Assembly: GCF_051106095.1 (NCBI RefSeq)
Contig: NC_135783.1
Span: 308,774,322 to 308,838,321 of the forward strand
Direction of reading: 5' to 3'
Origin: Pogona vitticeps
Taxonomy: Eukaryota > Chordata > Lepidosauria > Squamata > Agamidae
Length of the DNA: 64,000 nt
Shown: positions 45,890 to 58,345 of the stretch, in pieces
How the letters are laid out: the number at the start of each line of letters is the position of its first letter
Position numbering within the stretch: the stretch's first letter is position 1
The notes under the pieces: generated by a model
The model's input: the letters and a program-made list of their open reading frames with translations, nothing else
Told to the model about the DNA's origin: nothing
The model's database searches: none
Made by a program: the position numbers and the translations under genes

Positions 45890-48800
45890 GAAACCTTCAC
45901 GGATTGCTGCCTTGTCGTGGCGAAGGGGCTTGAGTAATTCAGAGAAGCTATGGGCTATGGCATGCAGGGACACCTAAGAAGAACAGGTCATAGTGGAGAG
46001 ATCTGACTAAATGTGATCCACCTGGAGCAGGAACTGGCAAGCCACTCCAGTATCTTTGCCAAGAAAATTCCATGGACAGAAACAAAAGGCTAAAAGATAT
46101 GACGCTGGAAGATGAGCCCCTCAGGTCGGAAGGCCTCCAAAATGCTACTGAGGAAGAGCGGAGGACAAGTACAAGTAGCTCCAGAGCTAATGAAGTGGTT
46201 GGGAAAAAGCCAAAAGGACGCTCAGCTGCAGACGCACCTGGAAGTGAAAGGAAAGTCTGATGTTGCAAACAAAAATACTGCATAGGAACCTGGAATGTAA
46301 GATCTATGAACCTTGGTAAGCTGGAGGTGGTCAAACAGGAGATGGCAAGAATAAACATTGACGTCCTGGGCATCAGTGAACTAAAATGGATGGGAATATC
46401 TACTATTGTGGGCAAGAATCCCGTAGAAGGAATGGAGTAGCCCTCATAGTCAACAAAAGAGTGGGAAAAGCTGTAATGGGATACAATCTCAAAAATGATA
46501 GAATGATGTCAATACGAATCCAAGGCAGACCATTCAACATCACAATAATCCAGGTTTATGCACCAACCAGCATTGCTGAGGAGACTGAAATTGAATAATT
46601 CTATGAAGATTTACAACACCTTCTAGAACTGACACCAAAGAAAGATGTTCTTCTCATTCTAGGGGACTGGAATGCTAAAGTAGGGAGCCAAGAGATAAAA
46701 GGAACAACAGGTAAGTTTGGCCTTGGAGTTCAGAACGAAGCAGGACAAAGGCTAATAGAGTTTTGTCAAGAGAATAAGCTGGTCATCACAAACACTCTTT
46801 TCCAACAACACAAGAGGTGACTCTATACATGGAAATCATCAGATGGGCAATATCGAAATCAGATTGATTATATTCTCTGCAGCCAAAGATGGAGAAGTTC
46901 TATACAGTCAGCAAAAACAAGACCTGGAGCTGACTGCGGTTCTGATCATCAGCTTCTCATCGCAAAATTCAAGCTTAGACTGAAGAGATTAGGAAAAACC
47001 ACTGGGCCACTCAGGTATAATCGAAACCAAATCCCTTATGAATACACAGTGGAAGTAAAGAACAGATTTAAGGAACTAGATTTGGTGGACAGAGTGCCTG
47101 AAGAACTTTGGATAGAGGCTCGTAACATTGTCCAGGAGGCAGCAACGAAAACCATTCCAAAGAAAAGGAAATGCAAGAAAGCAAAGTGGCTGTCCAACGA
47201 GGCCTTAGAAATAGCAGAGAGGAGAAGGGAAGCAAAATGCAAGGGAGATAGGGAAAGTTACAGAAACTTGAATGCAGACTTCCAAAGAATAGCAAGGAGA
47301 GACAAGAGGGCCTTCTTAAATGAACAATGCAAAGAAATAGAGGAAGATAACAGAAAAGGAAAGACCAGAGATCTGTTCAGGAAAATTGGACATATTAGAG
47401 GAACATTTTGCGCAAAGATGAACATGATAAAAGACAAAAATGGGAGGGACCTAACAGAAGCAGAAGACGTCAAGAAGAGGTGGCAAGAATACACAGAGGA
47501 ATTATATCAGAAAGATTTGGATATCCCGGACAACCCAGACAATGTAGTTGCTGACCTTGAGCCAGACATCCTGGAGAGCGAAGTCAAGTGGGCCTTAGAA
47601 AGCCTGGCTAACAACAAGGCCAGTGGAGATGATGGCATTCCAGTTGAACTATTTAAAATCTTGAAAGATGATGCTGTTAAGGTGCTACATTCAATATGCC
47701 AGCAAGTTTGGAAAACTCAACAGTGGCCAGAGGATTGGAAAAGATCAGTCTACATCCCAATCCCAAAGAAAGGGAGTGCCAAAGAATGCTCCAACTACCG
47801 TACAATTGCACTCATTTCGCACGCTAGCAAGGTTATGCTCAAAATCCTCCAAGGTAGGCTTCAGCAGTATGTGGACCGAGAATTCCCAGAAGTACAAGCT
47901 GGATTCCGAAGAGGCAGAGGAACTCGAGACCAAATTGCCAACATGCGCTGGATTATGGAGAAAGCCAGAGAGTTCCAGAAAAATATCTACTTCTGCTTCA
48001 TTGACTATGCGAAAGCCTTTGACTGTGTGGACCACAGCAAACTATGGCAAGTTCTTAAAGAAATGGGAGTGCCTGACCACCTTATCCATCTCCTGAGAAA
48101 CCTATATGTGGGACAGGAAGCAACAGTTAGAACTGGTCATGAAACAACTGAGTGGTTCAAAATTGGGAAAGGGGTACGGCAAGGCTGTATATTGTCCCCC
48201 AGCTTATTTAACTTATATGCAGAATACATCATGCGGAAGGCTGGACTGGAAGAAACCCAAGCCGGAATTAAGATTGCCGGAAGAAATATCAACAACCTCC
48301 GATATGCAGATGACACCACTCTGATGGCAGAAAGTGAGGAGGAATTAAAGAACCTTGTAATGAGAGTGAAAGAGGAAAGTGCAAGAAAACGGTTTGAAAC
48401 TCAACATCAAAAAAACTAAGATCATGGCCACTGGTCCCATCACCTCCTGGGAAATAGAAGGGGAAGATATGGAGGCAGTGCCAAATTTTATCTTCCTGGG
48501 CTCCATGATCACTGCAGATGGAGACAGCAGCCCTGAAATTAAAAGACGCCTGCTTCTTGGGAGGAAAGCGATGACAAATCTTGACAGCATCTTGAAAAGC
48601 AGAGACATCACCTTGCCAACAAAAGTCCGAATAGTCAAAGCTATGGTTTTTCCTGTCGTGATGTATGGAAGTGAGAGCTGGACCATAAAGAAAGCAGACC
48701 GCCGAAGAATTGATGCCTTTGAATTGTGGTGCTGGAGGAGGCTCTTGAGAATCCCCTGGACTGCAAGGAGAACAAACCTATCAGTTCTAAAGGAAATCAA

Positions 48801-49085
48801 CCCTGAATGCTCACTTGAAGGACAGATCCTGAAGCTGAGGCTCCAGTACTTTGGCCATCTCATGAGAAGAAAAGAGTCCTTGGAAAAAACCTTGATGTTA
48901 GGAAGGTGTGATGGCAAGAGGAGAAGGGGACGACCGAGGATGAGATGGCTGGACAGTGTCTGCGAAGCAACCAACATGAACCTGACACAACTCCGGGAGG
49001 CAGTAGAAGACAGGAGGGCCTGGCGTGCTCTGGTCCATGGGGTCACGAAGAGTCGGACACGACTAAACGACTAAACACACACACA
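45890..49085 (+). mobile_element. BovB (RTE) LINE, near full length
   Basis: The 5' end begins near 'attgctgccttgtcgtggcg', the usual BovB start, and the 3' end is 'agtcggacacgactaaacga' with an ACA tail. The endonuclease region (about 46280-46990) shows GDWNA and SDHQLL. The RT frame 47049-48419 shows FIDYAKAFDCVDH, GVRQGCILSP and YADD, and continues in another frame at 48379-49074 (ITADGDSSPEIKRRLLLGRK, RRIDAFELWCWRRLLRIPWT). Defects: in-frame stops in the endonuclease (TAA at 46596, TGA at 46818), a deletion of about 28 bases near 46388 relative to the family, and a frameshift near 48380-48400. It is therefore inactive but young-looking. BovB is known for horizontal transfer between squamates and ruminants. 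Confidence 0.95.
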
Positions 49086-51830
49086 GCCCAGTGGTTTTTC
49101 CTACTCTCTTCAGTTTAAGCTTGAGTTTTGCCATAAGAAGCTGATGATCAGAACCACAATCATCTCCAGGTCTTGTTTTTGCTTACTTTATAAATCTTCT
49201 CCATCTTTGGCTGCAGAGAATATAATCAATCTGATTACAGTATTGCTCATCTGGTGATTTCCATGTGTAGTGTCGCCTCTTGTGTTGTTGGAAAAGAGTG
49301 TTTGTGATGACCAGCTTGTTCTCTTCACCAAAACTCTATTAGACTTTGCCCTGCTTCGTTTCGAACTCCAAGGCCAAACTTACCTGTTGTTCCTTTTATC
49401 TCTTGACTCCTACTTTAGCATTCCAGTCCCCTATAATGAGAAGAACATCTTTCTTTAGTGTCAGTTCTAGAAGGTGTTGTAAGTCTTCATAGAATTGGTC
49501 CATTTCAGCGTCTTCAGAATCTGTGGTTGCTGTATAAACTTGGATTACTGTGATGTTGAAAGATCTATCTTGGATTCATATTGAAATCATTCTATCATTT
49601 TTGAGATTGTATCCCAGTACATCTTTCCCCACTTTTTTGTTGACTATGAGGGCTACTACATTCCTTCTATGGGCTTCTTGCCCACAATAGTAGATATGGT
49701 AATAATCTGAATTGAATTCGCCCATTCCTGTCCATTTTAGTTCACTGATGCCCAGGATAATCTAAACCAAACCCCTTATGAATACACAGTGGAAGTGAAG
49801 AACAGATTTAAGGAACTAGATTTGGTGGGCAGAGTGCCTGAAGAACTATGGATGGAGGTTCATAATATTGTAAAGGAGGCAGCAACAAAAACCATTCCAA
49901 AGAAAAGGAAATGCGAAAAACCAAAGTGGCTGTCCAACGAGGCCTTACAAATAGCATAGAAGAAAAGGGAAACAAAATGCAGGAGAGACAGGGAAAGTTA
50001 CAGAAAACTGAATAAAGACTAACAAGGAATAACAAGGAGCGATAAGAGCGCCTTCTTAAATAAACAGTGCAAAGAAATAGAGGAAAATAATAGAAAGGGA
50101 AAAACCAGAGATCTGTTCAAGAAAATTGGAGATATTAAAGGAACATTTGTGCAAAGACGGACATGATAAAGGACAAAAATGAGAGGGACCTCACAGAATT
50201 AGAAGACATCAAGAAGAGGCAGCAAGAATACACAGAGGAATTATACCAGAAAGATCTGGATGTCCTGGACAACCCAGATAGTGCGGTTGCTGACCTTGAA
50301 CCAGGCATCCTGGAGAGTGAAGTCAAGTGGGCCTTAGAAAGCGTGACTAACAACAAGGCCAGTGGAGGTGATGGCATTCCAGTCAAACTATTTAAAATCT
50401 TAAAAAATGATGCTGTTAAGGTGCAACACTCAATATGCCAGCAAGTTTGGAAAACTCAACAGTGGCCAGAGGATTGGAAAAGATCAGTCTACATCCCAAT
50501 CCCAAAGATGGGCAATGTCAAAGAATGCTCCAATTACCATACAATTGCACTCATTTCACATGATAGCAAGGTTATGCTCAAAGTCCTCCAAGGTAGGCTT
50601 CAGCAGTATGTGGACTGAGAACTCCCTGACGTACAATCTGGATTTCAAAGGGGCAGAGGAACTAGAGACCAAATTGCTAACATGTCCTGCATTATGGAGA
50701 AAGCCAGGGAGTTCCAGAAAAACATCTACTTCTGCTTCATTGACTACGCAAAAGCCTTTGACTGTGTGGACCACAGCAAACTATGGCAAGTTATTAAAGA
50801 AATGGGAGTGCCTGACCACCTTATCTGTCTCCCAATAAATCTATGTGTGGGACAGGAAGCAAAAGTTAGAACTGGATATGGAACAACTGATTGGTTCAAA
50901 ATTGGGAAAGGAGCATGACAAGGCTGTATATTGTCTCCCTGCTTATTTCACTTATATGCAGAATACATCATGCGAAAGACTGGACTGGATGAATCCCAAG
51001 CCAGAATTAAGAATGGCAGAAGAAATATCAACAATGTCTGATATGCAGATGATACCACTCTGATAACAGAAAGTGAGGAGGAATTAAAGAACCTCCTAAT
51101 GAGGGTGAAAGAGGAAAGTGCAAAAATGGTCTGAAGCTCAACATAAAAAAAAAAAAACCAAGATCATGGCCACTTGTCCCATCACCTTCTGGAAAACAGA
51201 AGGGGAAGGTATGGAGACAATGACAGATTTTACTTTCTTGGGCTCAGTGATCACTGCAGATGGTAACAGCAGCCACGAAATTAAAAGACCTCTGCTTCTT
51301 GGGAGGAAAGCAATGACAAACCTAGAAAGCGTCTTAAAAAGCAGAGATATCACCTTGCCGACAAAAGTCCGCATAGTCAAAGCTACGGTTTTTCCAGTAG
51401 CGATATATGGAAGTGAGAGCTGGACCATAAAGAAGGCTGACCGCCGAAGAATTGATGCTTAGAATTGTGCTGCTAGAGGAGACTCTTGAGAGTCCCGTGG
51501 ACTGCAAAGAGAACAAACCTATCCATTCTGATGGAAATCAACCCTGAGTGCTCACTGGAAGGCCAGATCCTGAAGCTGAGGCTCCAATTCTTTGGCCATC
51601 TAACGAGAAGAGAAGACTCCCTGGAAAAGACCCTGATGTTGGGAAAGTGTGAAGGCAAGAGGAGAAGGGGACGACAGAGGACGAGATAGTTAGACAGTGT
51701 CATTGAAGCTACCAACATGAATTTGACCCAACTCCGGGAGGTAGTGGAGGACAGGAGGGCCTGGTGTGCTCTGGTCCATGGGGTAATGAAGAGTTGGACA
51801 TTAATTAATGACTAAACAACAACAACAAAC
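49086..51830 (+). mobile_element. BovB LINE with inverted 5' part
   Basis: 49086-49758 is the endonuclease region in antisense. From about 49760 the element runs sense to its 3' end ('aactccgggaggtagtggag', then 'gactaaacaacaacaaca'). The two parts meet at adjacent element positions (the inverted part stops at 'aaaccactgggc', the sense part starts at 'atctaaacc') with about 12 bases lost, the signature of twin priming. The sense part contains RT pieces (50163-50618, 50682-50918, 51118-51462) with several stops and frameshifts, so the copy is dead. It is inserted in the ACA tail of the preceding BovB. Confidence 0.9.
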
Positions 51831-53261
51831 ACAAGGAATCCTTACTTACATCTGATGCAGCCAATGCTGGGGTGGGTAGGCATGTGTCACCAATTATTTC
51901 TTCCCAACGTGCTTGGTGTTTTCCTCTATTGAAAGGTAGGGCTGTGTGTTACATGGCCTGTCGTATATGCTCTGAAAAAGTTTGCAGCTCTCAGAGGCAA
52001 TGGAAGACATCATCCCTTTGCCACTGTTGAAGCAGGAGTCAAAAACCAGTCTACTATGCACATTTTTCCTTTTCCTCAGTCAGCAAAGTACTTTGGGCCA
52101 GACTTCTCTTAGAAGTGTCTGTTTTCTACTTTCATTTGCCAAGATGGGGCACGTTACTCCCTCAGAATTGCCACACAGAACTAGACTGACAATGTAGGCA
52201 TTCTGTGTCATTAGCACCCAAAAGGCATGGTTTATGCTGCTGTATAAATAAAGTTCTGTACTGTGTTTTGTGTGTCTTTAGACAGAATGTTTCAGAGAAA
52301 AATCAGTGACTCACGTACTTACTCTTGAAACAATTCCCCATAAATGAGGAGTGAAAAAGGAAAGGAGGCTAATATGCAAAATAGAAGAATGAAACAGTTC
52401 ATCATCCTACTGTTATTTGGCTTCCCTGTAACAATGGCTGACTGAATTATGTGCATTCCAGAGAAAATAGCCAGCATGGAAGTTTTTCCTCTCTTTTTCC
52501 GTTAAATGTTATGAATAGCAGATTTCAATGCTGTTCTTCCCAATTTCATCCATTAAATGTGCAGGAACTCATCTGTGTCTTCTTTTTAATATGAATGAGG
52601 TCATGGATTCTCTACCACAGAGAAAATTGGGGGCTCTTTTCTAAGTTAGTTTCTAGATATAGCTACATGATAGAAAGTGATTGGGAAAAATATCTTAGAG
52701 GTTCCTGTCTTTGTCAAGATGCATCCCCATATGGTTGTTCCACTGGGCTTGTCTGAGTAGCAATACCACACAAGCACTTCACTCTGGGGAGGCAAGCGAT
52801 ACTCTTTCCCCTCACTTACAAAGGTAAAAATAAACATTTGTGTTAAAAGATTGGGTAAGCCTGCTTCAGACTGGAGATGGATGAAATGGATTCATGGCAC
52901 CAATCCTCACCCCCAGCTGATTTGCTTTCATTTGGAAGGTCGGCACCTGTGAACATCTTTGTATCCACATGGTCTCATTGGGCTCCTTGAGAAGAGGAGC
53001 ACAGAAGCCAAGAAGCAGTGATTGTTACCATGATCACTTTCCCACACAGATTTACAGAATATCTGAAAGAGATGTAAGCAGATATTAAAAGGTTTCACAA
53101 TTCCAGGCTTGGAGTGAAAAATACCTTTCAGTTTGACTTGCATTCAGAGTTTCCTATGTTTGTCTCTGTATTTGTACCACTTTTTCTTTTCATCATCTGG
53201 GAGCATAAGAATTTTTAGGATCCTTTTGGTGAAATATTCAAGAACAAACGGAAATAAAAGT
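51831..53261. other. Gene-free stretch
   Basis: No exon or repeat recognised apart from the end of the preceding BovB tail. Confidence 0.45.
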
Positions 53262-53372
53262 ATTGTGGTGTAGTGGATAGAGTGATGGACTAAGATGTGG
53301 GAGACTTTGGTTCAAATCCCTGTTCAGCCATGGAAAACTTACTGGGGTGGTGGTAATGGTACAACCTATCCT
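53262..53372 (+). mobile_element. tRNA-derived SINE, 5' part
   Basis: 'attgtggtgtagtggataga' (box A region), 'ttggttcaaatccctgttca' (box B region), then 'gccatggaaaacttactggg'. The BovB-like tail is missing or lost. Confidence 0.75.
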
Positions 53373-55647
53373 TCAATATCTCCAGGGATGTCAGCAGGTC
53401 TTTGGGTTTGAGTCCTAGTTCAAGTTTGAGTCTTTGGTACCAAGTCCTGAGTGGAGTCACCAGTGTGGCTTAAGTCCAACTTAAGTCCCATGATTCGAGC
53501 CCCCATCCCTGAGAATACTGTATCTTACATTCCTGAAAAACCCTACCGGGATCACCCGAAGTTGGATGTGATGTGACAGCATGTAATGTAACACGTAACA
53601 TCTATACTGACCAAATTCAATGTAGCTGTTTGCAATGTGGAGAGGAACATGTCAGATTTGCTTGCCATACTTGTATTAAAAATGAGAAACCTCACAGAAA
53701 CAATGGGTTACTACCTTTATTCAGCTCCACAAATGTGGTTGGATGGACAGGGGTTCAAACCCAGACTGCCAAAGAATTAAGCACACAAAAGCCCTTTGCC
53801 TGGATGAGTAGCTGGATCGATGGACCCAAGAGCCCTGCCAAGCATTGCTCCTGCCCAAGTTAAAACCTGAACGTTATGAGGTCACCCATACTGTTGAGCT
53901 GATGAGATATTGCTTAGGAAATGAAATACAAGGCTCCTACTCCCATTTGCACCCGTTGTGTGATCTCCATCATATCCTCTTTCAGACAGTGATATAATAA
54001 ATAAGAATCCAGATGTTTTCTCTCTCCAGTGTGTTCCTCTGAATGAAGACTTGGTTTGTACCAAGGCTCCATCTCACTCCATAGGAAGAGGAAATCTGAG
54101 TGGAATGGGATATGGGATATGGGCTAATTGCAGGGAAGTTGCCCTATCTTTGGCAATGCATTACAGTCTATTTGTACTCAAACTAAAAGAAAGGAGCATC
54201 ACAAGAGCATAATGTTGCAGGGTTTTGAATTTTCGGTTAAATTTTCCTAGCTGTGCAACAAAGTGCAGGGATTCACAAAGCAGAATTAGCTTCAAGTTTC
54301 CCAGATTAGTCCACCGCTTTTTCTAATCAACTGGCACGCAAGGTCTCAATAACTCACTCTGAGATATTTGAAGTAGAAAGAATAAAAAACATTTTCTTTA
54401 CTTACAGTTGAACAGATTCACAGCAAACTAACAAGACATGGCTGGCTGACTTTCATCAACAAATGAACTGCTTCCAGCAGACTGACTTTTCAACAAAGGA
54501 GGGGGGGGGGAAGATATAGAGCAGAGAGGTATGGCTCTCTTTGAACTCAGAGGCAGGGAAGGAAAGATTGGTTAGTGCTAGATAGATTGACAGTCACCCC
54601 AGTCCAGAAAGGTCCTTCCCAGCCAGAACTACTAGAGGCAATATGTGAAGTTGCAATAACACACTGGGAAACTAGGGTAGGGAAAGCACAAGCAAAAATG
54701 TTTGCTTTAAAAACGTATTTAAACATATTTTGGTCATCAGGAGAAGAATGGTACTCAGATGTGTATACTTTGAAAGTTGTCTGTAAAAATACGAAAACCA
54801 TCTGAGAAAAATACTAACAATCCCAAGTTAAATCGAGTCTTGAGGTGAAACCTGGAGAAACTCAATAGGCTGGGATGTTCTTCACTTGGCCAACTCTACT
54901 TAGAAGCACTCTGGAAGATGCTGAGGTATTCTCAATGTCATAACAGGGAGGAAAAACTAGCAACAGTCATTTCTTGGCAGTAGTATTTTTGTCTATCCTC
55001 AGCTCAGCTATTTCCCTTAAAGGTAAGTAGCTGCTGGTTTCTAACAGAGAAGTGTGAAAGGGCTCAAAGCCATTTAAAATTGAAAGTTCCTATTTCTGAA
55101 TCACAGAATTCATCAGTCAGCTAAAAAATGAGGACGCATTTGCATTGGAAATGTGTAAATAAATTCTGCCCCAGAGCAACCGGTACAGTATTTGAAATTT
55201 ATGGGCCACCCTGCTATAAAGCCCTGTAACTTTTATTGTCATGACAACCCTCAGTACTTAACTGAGATTGCCTTAAAAGAAAGTACATCAAAGAACCTAA
55301 GAAGTTTCTTGTATGCTTTACAGTTTGGCTTAATTAAGAACTAGTACTTTTGTTGAACTCATACTGCAGTAAAACTAGGAAGATAGTTCATTCTTAACTT
55401 TATAATCCCCCTTTGGTAGGTACTGCATTGAAAAAATTGATATGATGGTGTTCTGGTATTTCATAAGATTGTCCACAAAATCAAAACATGGAGGCTCCTG
55501 GATGACTGGTGGAGAGAGAAATATATTTGTTAAAACCAAGCACAGCAACAGACTAGCATTCCCAATATGGTGAGGTAGGGCACAGAAAGCAAAAAGGCAG
55601 AGGCAGCCTATGCTGACTGTGATTGGTGAGGTTAGAAAGAACTGCTG
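53373..55647. other. Gene-free stretch
   Basis: Open frames at 53573-53863 and 54575-54805 have no recognisable domain or splice context. A short poly-G run lies near 54505. Confidence 0.45.
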
Positions 55648-55786
55648 GACAGTTCTGTGGTTTAGACATTTGGTGGCAGAGCCAGAGGTTGGGAGTTCAA
55701 TTCCCCACTGGGCCTCCTTGACAGGGTCTGGACTTGATGATGATTAGGGTCCCTTCCAGCCCTGCATTTCTAAGATTATTATTATC
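55648..55786 (+). mobile_element. Short tRNA-derived SINE
   Basis: 'tgtggtttagacatttggtg', 'agaggttgggagttcaattc' (box B region), 'gcctccttgacagggtctgg' and 'agggtcccttccagccctgc', followed by an ATT repeat. Same short form as 31565-31674. Confidence 0.75.
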
Positions 55787-57039
55787 AGCCAATAGTAGGT
55801 GGAGCAAGAGTTGGTACTTCCACTCTCTCTCTCTCAGTCTCTCTCTGTTACACAGAGGTATATTCAAACAAGCAGAAACAGAAGTAGAGAGGTGTATAGA
55901 AATTTACACCCACACTCCACACCCACACCCACATGAGCTTTCTGCATTGGGTAAATGACACTGTGGCAAATTTGGAAGTCCAGGTGTTCACCATGACAGA
56001 CCCCATAGTCAGCTCCTCTGCAAGGCCTCCAAATGTAGGCTGCTGGATTGTTCCATATCAACACACGAGGAGCACGTTTCTTGTAAATCTAATGTTTCTT
56101 AAGCACTGAGGGCCAGATCACTCCCAAATACTTGCAACAGGGATAGCTTGCAACAGAATATTGTTCCTCAGTAAATTCATTTCTCTCCCAGCTACCATGA
56201 GGTTTCCTCAGACAGCACAGGGTGGCTGAGGGCAGATGATACCGCAGCCTCAAGACTCAGAAAGTCCTGAAACTCCCACTCTGCCAGTGGTGGCTCCACT
56301 ACACCACTGAAGGAAGTAGGCAGAAGTGAGATTGCTGGGAGTAGCCTTAGCCTAGGAAGGGGAGTCAGTTTCCAGTTGCCCTAATGGATGGTAAGCAATC
56401 TTGTAATAAAATCCTTTCCTTGATTTTAGAAAAAAAAAATCAAGTTCTCTCAGCCTTCTGAAAACAGAAGCTGGGGGTGGGAACAGCAGCAGTCAGAAAA
56501 GGTAAAAGAAGGCTTCCTCTGGTTCCTTGCAAATCAAAAACTGTCATAGGCTGGCCCAAAGTGTGCCTTTCTCTAGCTGTGCACAGCAACATTGGCCTTC
56601 AGTGTCAAGCACGTAGTTTCTGGCCTGGCTCATCAGACACAGAGAGGAGATTGAAGTCCAGGTTTGATAATTGGTGAATAAGCATATCCTGTCTTTGAGC
56701 GCCAGTTGGATCTGCTTCCTACACAGATGGTCGACATCACCTTCATGTTCGATTTCACCCCAACATTTTTTCTCCGTTTCCTTTGGAAGGATTCCCTTCA
56801 TGCTCTACGTTTCTCTCTCTGTTTCCCTTTGCATGCATGTGTTTGTACTCTATTAGTAAATCAGGCAAATTGTTAAAGGAGAGGCTTCAAGAAATACAAA
56901 CAGAAAGCATGGGATTCATGCTGAGGGAGGTTACTGATGAGAAAAGTAGACACATCCACTGCAGAAAGAAAGTAGTGGGCAAAGTGAGATTTTATCCTCT
57001 TCTCCTTCTTGTTAAGCATCATGAACAAACAGATAACAT
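55787..57039. other. Gene-free stretch
   Basis: No exon recognised. Short CT and CA-rich runs occur near 55825 and 55910. Confidence 0.45.
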
Positions 57040-57475
57040 TTTTCTCCTGTTGTTGTTATGGGCTGTCAGATCTCCCCTGACTTATGCCAACCCTATAAAC
57101 GAGTGTCTTCAAAATGACCTGTCTTCAACTGCCCTGCTCAGGTCTTGTAAAGTGACAACCTGTGGCTTTCTTTACGAAGTCAATCCATCTTGTATTTTTT
57201 TCTTTTCCAGAGAATCCTCATGATGTGCCCATAGTAGGACAGCTTCAGTTTCAACATTTTTTGCCTCGAGAGATGCTTGATTTGTTCTAGAACCCCTTTG
57301 TTTTTCTTTCTGGCAGTCCAGAATATTCACAAACCACCCCTCCAACACCATATTTCAAACATAACATTTTTTTCCTGTCAGCTTTCTTAACTGTCCAGAT
57401 TCCACACCCGTACATGGTGATTGGGAATACAAGTGTGTGGATAATCTTGGTCTTTGTCTCCAATGACACATTCTT
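57040..57475 (-). mobile_element. RTE-type LINE 3' end, not BovB
   Basis: The minus-strand frame 57287-57469 reads LVFPITMYGCGIWTVKKADR, the RTE C-terminal block (family form MYGCESWTVKKADR), but with wording unlike the BovB copies here. Further on, the minus strand encodes KLKLSYYGHIMR and RWIDFVKKATG, degraded. It ends near 57040 with an ACA-rich tail. Dead and older than the BovB copies. Confidence 0.7.
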
Positions 57476-57869
57476 ATACTTTTTTTATTTTTGGTTTTTT
57501 GCATGTTTAACATAACAATAAAAACTTAAATTACACTAAAAAGAAAAAAGTTTAAAATGAGCAAAATGGAACCAAGAGAACAAAACAAAAGAAACAGACA
57601 GACAAAAGGTCAATACAATGCAAAATAGTATGGCAGTACATATGTTCATAAGAAACCATCTTATGCATTTACAAAATGTCAATGGGCTTCCATATATCTA
57701 CATAGATATCCTCATGGAGTTGCTTTCTGTATGATATTCGTTCAAATGAGGCTAATTGTTGCAGATCTTCCGACCATTCTTATAACTGACAATCTTTTCT
57801 AATCCCTTCATTTCTGTCCTTCCAAGTCTCAGTCTTTTTCTGATTTTTTGGCAGCAGTGTCTGTTAAAA

Positions 57870-58110
57870 CCATTCACTTTGAATTGTACAGTACCTGGAA
57901 ATATATTGGTAGCCAGAGAAACTTATGTAACAGAGAGGTTATGTGATCCCTGTGACCAGCCTCAGTTAGCAATCTGGCTGTCACGTTTTGGACCCACTGA
58001 AGTTTCCGAATATTTTCCAGAGGTATCCGCATGTAGAGCATGTTACAGTAATCCAGCTGGGATGTAACTAAGGCATATGTCACTGTTGCCAGATCAGACC
58101 TCTCCAGGAA
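57870..58110 (-). mobile_element. L2/CR1-type LINE relic, C-terminal RT part
   Basis: The minus-strand frame 57874-58083 reads YALVTSQLDYCNMLYMRIPL, then LQWVQNVTARLL and RDHITSLLHKFLWLPI. This is the L2-type C-terminal RT block (LDYCNALYxGLP, LQLVQNAAARL, RDHITPLLxxLHWLPI). It is the same class as 9430-10010 but a different part. Confidence 0.75.
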
Positions 58111-58159
58111 TATATGATTATTATTTTTTGCATTTATTATTATTATTTTATTATTTTTG

Positions 58160-58345
58160 TCTCAAGCTGTTGTTTATATGCCATCAAGTTATATCCACCT
58201 TACAGTGACCCTAGCTGGGGTAAGTTACTTAAGAGTTGGTTTTACTAGTGCTGTCCCACAATGAATTTCCACGGCTGAGTTAGAATTTGAACCCGGGTCT
58301 CCTCATCGTAGTCCATCACTTTGTGCACCACACTACATTGCCATT
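58160..58345 (-). mobile_element. tRNA-derived SINE
   Basis: Antisense copy: the BovB-like tail at the left ('tgccatcaagttatatccac'), and at the right the complement of the box B region ('gaacccgggtctcctcatcg') and head ('tagtccatcactttgtgcac'). Confidence 0.7.
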
